Part shown: in pieces, positions 56,663 through 64,000 of the stretch
Numbering within the stretch: position 1 is the first letter of the stretch
Layout of the letters: every line of letters starts with the position of its first letter
NCBI GenBank assembly: GCA_039707655.1
Contig: CM077666.1
Span: forward strand, 299,486,166 to 299,550,165
Length of the DNA: 64,000 bases
Direction of reading: 5' to 3'
Source of the DNA: Elymus sibiricus
Lineage: Eukaryota; Streptophyta; Magnoliopsida; Poales; Poaceae
Made by a program: the position numbers and the translations under genes
The notes under the pieces: model-generated
The model's database searches: none
What the model was told of the DNA's origin: nothing
The model's input: only the letters and a program-made list of their open reading frames with translations

Positions 56663-57349
56663 CTACTTGTGGCTCGATCCCTCGTCGTCCACAGGAAGGA
56701 GGCACTTCCTCATGTCAACGATCTGCCTGTACATCTCGTAGCTTGTCTACGCGTCCTTGGTCGCGTACTTGACGTGTTCTTCATCCAGTATCTGCACCCA
56801 GGGCTCGTGCCAGGCATCCTTGTTCTTGTTGCACTAATCATTCATGCCTCTGTAGTAGGGGTCGATGATGGCCATGACTAGGTCAACCAGGGAGTCCTTC
56901 GCCTTCTTTCTTCCCTAGACCCTGTACTGGCCTTGGATGTCGACAAGCTTCTGGCAGGCCAAGCCCGTAGTCTTGAGCACCTTTAGATCGTTCAAGGTGT
57001 CCACCGTAGCGAAACTGTAGTCGAGGCTGTTGATAAACCTAGCAAAACGCTCGCAAGGCCTTGTGGCCTGGGAGTAGTGGTAGACGAGGACGTGATGGCG
57101 CACGCACAATTGGGCGATGGCAACCTTCTGATCATACCCGGCACGACCGCCGGTGAACTCGAGGTCGAAACCGACCACTTGGTAATGGTCCTCGGCAAGC
57201 AACTGCTCCATAGTGTGGATGGAGCTCTCCAACGAGACCGGCTCGTTGGTGTACACCACCGAGAGGTCCTTCCCCCTCACGTGGGTGTCCACTACGTGAG
57301 GCGTGGTGAACTGCCACCCGTTGTCGTCATCAACCGCTGGGAGCGCCAT
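56663..57349 (-). pseudogene. DEDD-type 3'-5' exonuclease (Werner-like) carried by the CACTA element
   Basis: From ATG 57349 the frame runs 144 codons to TAG (56915-56917). It stays in one frame through TAG at 56834-56836 and 56747-56749 to a final TAG at 56663-56665, about 228 codons in all. Exo I motif: VVGFDLEFTGG (Asp62, Glu64), then QKVAIAQLCVRHHVLVYHY. Exo II region: TVDTLNDLKVLKTTGL. Exo III: KYATKDA (Tyr-x3-Asp), beyond the second stop and right before the third. The active-site set is therefore present but interrupted by three stops. The resemblance is to plant Werner-syndrome-like exonuclease domain proteins, which degrade nucleic acid 3' to 5'. It was probably captured from a host gene. 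Confidence 0.75.
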
Positions 57350-58131
57350 TGGAGCCGCTGGATATCCCCTCTGTATGTGTTGTCGTGGGTGTGCTTATTG
57401 TGTCGTGGGGCGCGAGAGATGAAGGTAAATGGCCGCGGGAATAAATGAGGGCCGGGCGGCCAGGATTCTCGGCACGTCTGCATGGCAGCTTTTCCCGCAC
57501 GTAACTGCGTCGTGGTGCCGCGTCCGGCGTAACCGCATGCATATGGCACCCCAAACGTACCTGATCGTGCGCCAGCCCAAAACGCTTGTAGCGCGCGTGG
57601 AGGGACATGGGCAGAGCGCACGTGGCGGGGCGCGAGCAGAGCGCGTGCGGTGGGACACGAGTAGAGCACGCCGCGGCCGCCTCAACCGCGAGCAACCACA
57701 CGCATAGAGCAGTTGAACACGTAGGGAATGGCCGTCTACAAGCCGGCCGGCAGTTGCGAGCCGGCGGCGTGATGTGAAACTACATCGCATTCCACATCAC
57801 ACAGTGGGCGAACAATCATTCGCGATGCTGCGTAGAGAGCGGCCGTGTGCTAGGTAATTAAATCGCAAACGTTTGTTTTTTATTAACCGTATGTGTACGT
57901 GTCATTTCGTCCTCCTCTCGCACGTCTTGTCACCGCGCTGCCGTAGAAGGCTTCGAGCGCAAGCTTCAGCACCGCACAGGCGTTCTTTTGGCCAAACGTT
58001 AGCTTGAAGAGGCGCCAATGAATCGTCGGTGAGCCCGTTCCCGCGCAACCGCGCAGGTTCCTGCGCACAACCATGCAAGCTTCCCGCCCGACTCGGCGAA
58101 ATCCCCCAAAACCCAGTGCTTACCGGCCTGC
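57350..58131. other. GC-rich spacer between divergent ORFs in the CACTA element
   Basis: Lies between the exonuclease start (minus) and the 58199 ORF (plus), so it may hold both promoters. It contains CATTCGCGATGCTGCG-like GCGAT motifs near 57820. The overlapping 120-130 codon frames on both strands have no recognisable domain and look fortuitous. Confidence 0.4.
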
Positions 58132-58138
58132 TATATAA
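58132..58138 (+). promoter_or_regulatory. TATA box before the 58199 ORF
   Basis: TATATAA, 61 bases before the ATG, followed at about +30 by CATTTTCCCCTCCCTCCCC, a good plant start-site context. Confidence 0.55.
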
Positions 58139-58198
58139 ACAGTCGCGGCTGGCGAGTCGACATCGCATTTTCCCCTCCCTCCCCGTAGCTTATCTCGT

Positions 58199-58978
58199 AT
58201 GCTTCTCCCGCCATCGCCAATGGCACCGGTCCATCGTCGTCGCTCAGCCACTCCGCCATCATCTGAGGACAGCTTCAGCTGGGAGGCTACACCGCGGCGG
58301 CGGCGCAGTCCCCGGCGGCGTGTACTGCCCGTGGCGTCCCTGTTGGGTGTGCGCACAACACCCGCCACATCCTCCGTCGCCGCTGCCCGACGACAGCTGT
58401 TGCCGGCCGCCGTTGCCGCCACACCACTGTCGGCCACCATGGCTGCCACACCATCGTCGGCCACCAGGGCCATCGCCCGCTCCGCCACCGTGGCCCGAAG
58501 GCGGGTGGTGGCCTTCTTGGCCGCCACCCCACCGTTGGCCGCCATGGCCATCACCCGCTCCGCCATCGCGGCCTGAAGGCGGGAGGTGGCCGCCACCCCA
58601 CCATCGGCCGCCGTGGCCGCCACCCCACCGTCGACCGCCGGGGTCATGACCCACTCCGCCACCGTGGCCCGAAGGCGAGATGTGGAGGCCCGCACGAGCA
58701 TCAGCGACCTTGTCGCGCGCTACATCGAGTTCCTGCTAGAGGAGGAGGAGCGCCTGGTCGAGCACGCAAAGCGTCTTGCCGCCGTTGTGGCCGGAACAGA
58801 AGCCGCCGCAGTGGTGCGGAATGCGGAGATATACGAGGAGTCCCGCCGCTTCGAGAGGGATCGTCTGGAGGGGCAGAGGGCGTTCGAGCTGGGCGTCGCA
58901 AAAGGTGCAGCAGCGGGAGGCGCCGGATTCCACTTCTCCAGCTCGTCGGAAGGCTCCTCCTCCTCGGAGGCTTACTGA
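58199..58978 (+). pseudogene. unknown Ala/Arg-rich ORF with acidic coil, one in-frame stop
   Basis: A 259-codon frame from ATG 58199 is interrupted by TGA at 58574-58576, which sits in an ARRR-type repeat and is probably a decayed CGA. The first 150 residues are Ala/Pro/Ser/Arg-rich with degenerate repeats (ATPPSA, SATVARRR). The C-terminal 80 residues (ISDLVARYIEFLLEEEERLV, RRFERDRLEGQRAFELG) are charged and likely helical, and a Ser-rich tail ends SSSEGSSSSEAY. A TATA box and leader precede it. No known domain. It may be captured host sequence or a CACTA accessory gene. Confidence 0.45.
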
Positions 58979-59280
58979 GCGTGCTCGGCAGAGGAGAGGT
59001 TGCTGGAAGTAGTACAAAGCCCCTCCGTAGTAGTAGTATTTAGGGGCTTTTTTGTTCAGTTCATCTGACTATAGATATGGTTGAACTGTACTACATAGTT
59101 AAATTTAGCTAGTATATATAGTTGAACTAGCTATTTCAGTACGTGGTTGGCAACAATTGGGTAAAAGTTTGTTCGGTTCAGCTGTTGAGTTGAACTGTTT
59201 GTATAAAGAATGACTGCTTAATCTATGAATGAAATCTATGCTTACTGAATTTCATTTGCAAAAATTATAGTACTAGTGAT
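58979..59280. other. AT-rich stretch downstream of the 58199 ORF
   Basis: Probable 3' untranslated and spacer DNA. GAATGAAATC (59226-59235) is a weak poly(A) signal candidate. Nothing else seen. Confidence 0.35.
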
Positions 59281-59295
59281 TTTTAGCTGCAAAAT

Positions 59296-59430
59296 TTGAC
59301 AAATGGCACTGTTTTTTTTCGGAGGATCACAAATGGCAGTGTTACAAGGTTGACAAATGGCAATGTTACTAGATTGACAAATGCCAATTTTTTCAATTTG
59401 ACAAATGGCAAATATACCCAATATGACAGA
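59296..59430. repeat. minisatellite around TTGACAAATGGCA
   Basis: Five to six copies of (T)TGACAAATGGCA with 20-30 base spacing, each followed by variants of (A/G)TGTTAC. Open frames crossing it arise from the repeat. Confidence 0.6.
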
Positions 59431-59485
59431 TGCAAATCTTACCACATTGTTTGTACGTCATTGCACACGGGTCAACATGCAAAAT

Positions 59486-59705
59486 CGTTTGCGATGAAGA
59501 GATGCACAAAACCTACGCGCCACATTTTCCCTTGGCTTCGCTGCGAAGGAACCCAGCTCTCGCTTTGCATACGGGTGTTCATTCTGAAACATTTGCGATG
59601 AAGAGATGCACAAAACCTGCGCGCCACATTTTCCCCTTGGCTTAGCTCCGAAGGAGCCCATCTCTCGCTTTGCATACGGGTGTTTAGTCTAAAACGTTTG
59701 CGATG
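59486..59705. repeat. tandem repeat of about 105 bp with TTTGCGATGAAGAG
   Basis: GCGATG starts at 59491, 59595 and 59700. The units contain CGCGCCACATTTTCCC and CTCGCTTTGCATACGGGTGT. Two full copies plus the start of a third. The GCGAT core recalls the subterminal repeats at 55930-56400. Confidence 0.7.
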
Positions 59706-59945
59706 AGTGTTTTATTCAGAGAAAAACATTGATGTTTTTTTACTTTGATAAGTCTGTACATTCAGAGAAAAAATGCTAAGTTGATCAAAACCATAGATTC
59801 CATTCAGTGACACTGTGATTTTACATTCATACGATCGAGTTACAATATTAAACTAAAAAACTAATTGGGGCGGCGGTGGCGGCAACGGCGGCGGCGGCGT
59901 GCTGCGCCAGTGTTGTCGTCCTCCGGGACGCCATTGTTCAAGTCT
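59706..59945. other. spacer with no gene seen
   Basis: AT-rich to about 59860, then GGCGGC triplets at 59869-59905. This is probably the 3' end of the minus-strand ORF's transcript. Confidence 0.3.
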
Positions 59946-60485
59946 TCAAGCCATCCCAGAATGTTCTGGACTTGCAAATCCAAGAGCCGTTCGTCGCGCG
60001 ATCGACGGGCGGGGGCGGGGGGACGGTGATTCGCGGCGCTGCGAGGTAGCGGTCGATAGCGGCATCCCATGATGCTGAGGGGGGGCGGTGGGTGCAGGCA
60101 CGCGCACGGGCACGGGCACGGCGGGTGCAGCCAAGCGCACGGGGACCAGCGCTGCGGTGGGTGCTGGGGCACGCACGAGCACAGGCGGGGGCGCTGGCGC
60201 TGGCACGTACACAAGCTCACGCGGGTCCACGAGGACCTCGCTGACGCCCGCGACTTCCAGCACTGCGATGGTTCTCGGCGACCAGTCCGTCAATGCCACG
60301 GGGATGGTCGCTGGCGCGGGCGTGAGGATGGGAGCTGGGATGGGCGCGGGGGCAGCATCCTTCACGGCCAGCTCGTTTAGGGCCATGTCCCTTAGGTCCC
60401 ATTCCTCCTTATTTTCTATCTCCTCTGGCTCGAAGTCGACTTCACCAAACCGGAAGACTAGTGGCAGATGATCCTTGTGCGCCAT
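59946..60485 (-). CDS. unknown Pro/Ala-rich protein in the CACTA element
   Basis: Uninterrupted 179-codon frame, ATG at 60485. The N-terminal 50 residues are acidic (MAHKDHLPLVFRFGEVDFEP, EENKEEWDLRDMALNELA-type composition). The middle and end are Pro/Ala/Val-rich (PAPAPPPVLVRAPAPTAALV) and then Arg-rich, likely disordered. A TTTAATA box candidate lies on the minus strand at 60562-60568, about 80 bases upstream. No domain recognised. It converges with the 58199 ORF. It could be captured host sequence or chance coding in GC-rich DNA. Confidence 0.4.
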   Translation of the reverse strand: MAHKDHLPLVFRFGEVDFEPEEIENKEEWDLRDMALNELAVKDAAPAPIPAPILTPAPATIPVALTDWSPRTIAVLEVAGVSEVLVDPRELVYVPAPAPPPVLVRAPAPTAALVPVRLAAPAVPVPVRVPAPTAPPQHHGMPLSTATSQRRESPSPRPRPSIARRTALGFASPEHSGMA

Positions 60486-60639
60486 GGCGTAGGTGGAGCT
60501 CTGGAAAATAGGATTCGGGCAAGAGGGGAATGGGAGGCGAAGAGAGATCAGTTAGGCTGCCTATTAAACAGTGGCTCAGGCGCCATTAAGGGAGAGGTTT
60601 AGAGCGAGGCAGGCGGCGATGGAGGTCAAAGGGCTCGCT

Positions 60640-60835
60640 TCCCAGTGAGCATGCGCAGTGTACTGCTCGCACGCCTCCTGGTGAGCATGCGTAGCGTACT
60701 GGTCGCACGCCTCCCGGTGAGCCTGCGCAGCGGAGGACTGGTAGCACGCCTCCCGGTCAGCCTGCACAGTGCAGGGCTGGTCGCACGCCTCCCAGTCAGC
60801 CTACGCCGCAGACTTCGCTCGCACGCCTCCCATCT
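60640..60835. repeat. 36-39 bp minisatellite, open in several frames
   Basis: CACGCCTCC starts at 60670, 60706, 60745, 60784 and 60822, giving spacing 36, 39, 39 and 38. Most units are multiples of three, so long frames stay open on both strands (plus 60645-60932, minus 60576-60767, the latter as repeats of HREACDQY/ATHA type). No evidence that either is a gene. Confidence 0.65.
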
Positions 60836-61023
60836 ACTCAAACAGCTACCTGCACGGCATCTCCTTGCCAATAAAAAAGAGGGATGCATGGTGGCACGTA
60901 AATGGTCAGTAGAACGCCCACGATTTAAATAATACTGTACAACCGTTTGTGATGATAATGTGACAGCTATTTGTTCCAAAATGGCTATGTTGGCTGTGGC
61001 TATTAGTGTGTGCACCCTCTGTC
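60836..61023. other. spacer before the 505-bp array
   Basis: Mixed sequence with GTTTGTGATGATAATGTGAC, a GCGATGA-like motif, at about 60945. No gene seen. Confidence 0.3.
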
Positions 61024-63385
61024 ATATTGGACAATTTTTTTACCACAGCATGTTGGTGCCATTTCATGACACCATGCCATGTCTCATGAATTTCAGACGA
61101 GTTTTGGATTTACAGGAATTTAAAAACCAAGTTTCTCAATGTTTGCGGCCAAGCCACGAAGCCTGGGTGTTTGAAATTCGTTCCCATTTCTTGCATGGGA
61201 CCTAAACAAGCACCCAAGGACACATATATGATTTTTCAACCCATTTTGATGCACCGGAGCATGTGCATATAGTTCAAATTTGAATTATGCACATAAAATG
61301 CCCAGAAAACTCAGTTAATGTATAAAATGTCCAAACGAACCCCGAATAATTCTAAAATTTAACACGACACTCCAATTGGTCTATGTTGCCTCTACAAAAA
61401 AAATCAAGGCAAGAGGAAGCAACGAATGTCGTTTCGTCCACAAAGGTGACACGTTCCCTACCGGAACCACGAGGCTTCTTGTGGGAAGTTTTGGTTTGTG
61501 AGAAGCTTATACCAAAACCTGCCCCAAATGGGACAAAAACTTTACCATGGCATGTTGGTGCCACTTCATGATAGCATGCCAAGTTTCATGAATTTCGGAC
61601 GAGTTTTGCATTTACTAGAATTTCAAAACCAAGTATCTCAACGTTTGCGGCCGAGCCACGATGCCGAGGTGTTTGAAATTCAATCCCATTTCTTCCATGG
61701 GACCTAAGCATGCACCCAAGGACACACATATGATTTTTTAACCGATTTTGGTGCACCGGAGCATGTACCTGTAGATGAAATTTGAATTATGCACATAAAA
61801 TGCCTAGAAAACTCAGCTAATGTATAAAAATGTCCAAATGAACCCCGAATAATTAAAAAATTTAACACGACACTCCTATTGGTCTATGTTACATCTAGAA
61901 AAAAATCAAGGCGGGAAGAGGCAACGATTGTCGTTTCGTCCAGAAAGGTGACACACGTTCCCTACCGAAACCATGAAGCTTCTTGTGAGAAGCTATGGTT
62001 GGTGAGAAGCTTATACCAAAACCTGCCCCTAATGGGATAAAAAAAATTACTACACCATCTTGGTACCATTCCATGATAGCATGCCAAGTTTCATGAATTT
62101 CAGACGAGTTTTCGATTTACTAGAATTTCAAAACCAAGTATCTCAACGTTTGCGGTGGAGCCACGATGCCGAGGTGTTTGAAATTCATTCCCATTTCTTG
62201 CATGGGACCTAATCATGCACCCAAGGACACACATATGATTTTTCAACCCATTTTGGTGCACCGGAGCATGTGCCTGTAGTTCAAATTTGAATTATGCATA
62301 TAAAATGCCTAGAAAACTCAGTAAATCTATAAAAATGTCCAAACGAACCCTGAATAATTCCAAATTTTAACATGACACTCCTACTGGACGATGTTGCATC
62401 TAGATAAAAAATCAAGGCGGGAAGAGGCAACGATTGTTGTTTTGTCCACAAAGGTGACACATGTTCCCTACCGGAATCATGAGGCTTCTTGTGAGAAGCT
62501 ATGGTTTGTGAGAAGCTTATACCAAAACCTGCCCCAAATGGGACAAAAAATTTACCACACCATGTTTGTGCCATTCCGTGATAGCATGCCAAGTTTCATG
62601 AATTTCAGACGAGTTTTGGATTTACTAGAATTTCAAAACCAAGTATCTCAACGTCTGCGGTGGAGCCACGATGCCGAGGTGTTTGAAATTCATCCCCATT
62701 TCTTGCATGGGACCTAAGCATGCACCCAAGGACACACATATGATTTTTCAACCCATTTTGGTGCACCGGAGCATGTGCCTATAGTTCAATTTTGAATTAT
62801 GCACATATAATGCCTAGAAAACTCAGTTGATGTATAAAAAGGTCCAAACGAACCCCAAATAATTCCAAATTTTAGCACGACACTCCTATTGGTCCATGTT
62901 AAGGCAAGAAGAGGCAACGAATGTCGTTTCGTCCACAAAGGTGACATGTTCCCTACCGGAACCATGAGGCTTCTTGTGGGAAGCTCTGGTTTGTGAGAGG
63001 CTTATACCAAAACCTGCCCCAAATGGGACAAATTTTTTACCACAGCATGTTGGTGCCATTCCATGATAGCATGCCAAGTTTCATGAATTTCAGACGAGTT
63101 TTGGATTTACTAGAATTCCAAAACCAAGTATCTCAACGTTTGCGGTGGAGCCACGATGCCGAGGTGTTTGAAATTCATTCCCATTTCTTGCATGGGACCT
63201 AAGCATGCACCCAAGGACACATATATGATTTTTCAACCCATTTTGGTGCACCGGAGCATGTACCTGTAGTTCAAATTTGAATTATGCACATAAAATGCCT
63301 AGAAAACTTAGTTACTGTATAAAAATGTCCAAACGAACTCCGAATACTTCGAAATTTTAACACGACACTCCTATAGTTCTATGTT
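61024..63385. repeat. tandem array of a 505-bp satellite-like repeat, about 4.7 copies
   Basis: The anchor GGGACCTAA recurs with its CCT at 61201, 61703, 62208, 62713 and 63198 (spacing 502, 505, 505, 485). Each unit holds TTACCA, GCATGTTGGTGCCATT, AATTTCAGACGAGTTTTGGA, TGAATTATGCACATAAAATG and AACCCCGAATAATT-like blocks. The last unit lacks about 20 bases near 62900. The units are similar but clearly diverged and carry no gene; 60-110 codon frames repeat with the array. Confidence 0.9.
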
Positions 63386-63647
63386 CATTGCAGATAAATG
63401 TTCTAGCAATTCAAACACCGTCCTTTGCCGCTGTTACCCCATTTCGTATTTCAAATCAAGACGAAAAATCAAGTACATCACACACAGTTTATTATCACCA
63501 ACCGTGTGAGATGCAGTACAAAATATCTTCGAGCACCGTCATATATGGCTTACGCGAGAAGGTCCGTCGGCTACAGTCCACAGCCGGTGCATCAAGCAAA
63601 CTAGCTCCCCAAATATCATTTCACTGTTCAATCGTCGCCGGTCAAAG
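63386..63647. other. unique sequence after the array
   Basis: No gene seen. CACACAGTTTATTATCACCA and CCGTGTGAGATGCAG resemble parts of the CACTA subterminal repeats. A weak promoter region for the next ORF is possible. Confidence 0.3.
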
Positions 63648-63965
63648 ATGAGGACGTGGAGCCCCGTCGTGAGGGCAACTTCGGTGGCCCACTCCGGCGA
63701 GAGCGTGGCCGCAGCCGCCATGAGCGTGCTCACAACCTGCGTGAGCGTGGCCGCAATCTGTGACCGGGCGGCTATGGCAGCCAAAATGGCTGCTACTGCA
63801 ACTCAGATGGCGGCAGCAACATCTGCGATGGGGATAGCAAATGGCGAGAGCAGGACAGCAGCTGTCCGTACCGCGGCGGCTGCATTGGCCCTGATGGAGG
63901 ACGCCCGCACCCGTGTCGAGGTCGCCCACGCCCAGCTCCTGGCGGTCACCATACAAATCGCATGA
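63648..63965 (+). CDS. unknown Ala-rich ORF (105 codons)
   Basis: Complete frame from ATG 63648 to TGA. Ala/Thr/Met-rich with degenerate repeats (MAAKMAATATQMAAATSAMG) and a helical end (LMEDARTRVEVAHAQLLAVT). Its composition resembles the 58199 ORF (Ala-rich repeats followed by a charged helix). Antisense frames over the same DNA are also open, so coding status is doubtful. Confidence 0.3.
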   Translation: MRTWSPVVRATSVAHSGESVAAAAMSVLTTCVSVAAICDRAAMAAKMAATATQMAAATSAMGIANGESRTAAVRTAAAALALMEDARTRVEVAHAQLLAVTIQIA

Positions 63966-64000
63966 ATCTTCTCCGACAACGGTCGGCAACCCACGGCCGA

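Larger units (their letters stand above)
55901..64000. mobile_element. CACTA (En/Spm) transposon, left part, more than 8.1 kb
   Basis: Begins CACTACTGCAGGCGACCGC, directly after ATG (55898-55900, the likely 3-bp target). The interrupted B2 integrase does not resume and no matching inverted terminus is visible, so the element continues past 64000. The first 500 bases carry repeats with GTGTGCGAT or TTTGCGAT, as expected of CACTA subterminal regions. No transposase is in the window. The cargo: a DEDD exonuclease pseudogene, two or three unknown ORFs, minisatellites and a 505-bp array. Which cargo belongs to the original insertion cannot be proved. Confidence 0.8.

Noticed and set aside
57077..57448. 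Plus-strand 123-codon ORF opposite the exonuclease
   Set aside because: It is the antisense shadow of the minus-strand frame, which has clear Exo I to III motifs.
58029..58701. Antisense and alternative-frame ORFs (193-206 codons) over the 58199 ORF
   Set aside because: They come from GCC/CCA triplet repeats. They lack the promoter and the composition change seen in the chosen frame.
61024..63385. CRISPR-like or coding interpretation of the 505-bp repeats
   Set aside because: Units are long, adjacent and without spacers, in a plant genome. The recurring 60-110 codon frames simply repeat with the satellite.

Overview
This window is repeat-rich nuclear DNA from a large grass genome, most likely a Triticeae species (wheat, Aegilops, barley or rye group). 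That assignment rests on the look of the LTR families (the TGATACGTCTC and TGATACGTCCA families with tRNA-Asp primer sites, and 4-kb chromoviral LTRs), a LARD-type element and a CACTA transposon. It is inference, because no database search was possible. I found no intact host gene, rRNA, tRNA or CRISPR array. Nearly every base belongs to transposable elements nested in one another, and several insertions are proved by target-site duplications (TSDs) readable on both sides.

Layout. A decayed L1-type LINE reverse transcriptase (2701-3099 and 18863-19052) is the oldest visible host DNA. Three Gypsy elements sit in it: E1 (1-2700, only its 3' end visible), a large non-coding LARD-like element on the minus strand (3100-18862), and B1 (from 19053). 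The LARD's 3' LTR contains a solo LTR, K (5738-9512, TSD ATTGG). B1 is cut in its reverse transcriptase by B2, a copy of the same family (from 23817). B2's 5' LTR is split by a 24.7-kb insertion, 25184-49895 (TSD AGAAA). That insertion is a 4.0-kb solo LTR, E, itself carrying a 14-kb Tekay-type chromovirus F (27110-41165, TSD CCAGT) and a non-autonomous minus-strand element G (41530-48139, TSD TTGTT). B2's gag holds a MULE (50989-52506, 9-bp TSD), and its integrase is cut at 55901 by a CACTA transposon that runs off the right edge.

How the parts relate. F carries gag, protease, RT, RNase H, integrase and a chromodomain, all broken by stops and frameshifts. The LARD has no pol but shares with F its LTR architecture, an initiator-Met primer site, about 240 bases of leader and the sequence before the polypurine tract, so F's family is a good candidate helper. 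K, E, F and the LARD all carry a compact set of dyad-symmetric motifs in their LTRs whose two halves change together between families. The CACTA element holds subterminal repeats, a broken DEDD-type exonuclease gene, two unknown Ala/Pro-rich reading frames, several minisatellites and a 505-bp tandem array.

Coordinates were read by hand. Element ends with TSDs should be exact; domain limits and repeat edges are approximate.
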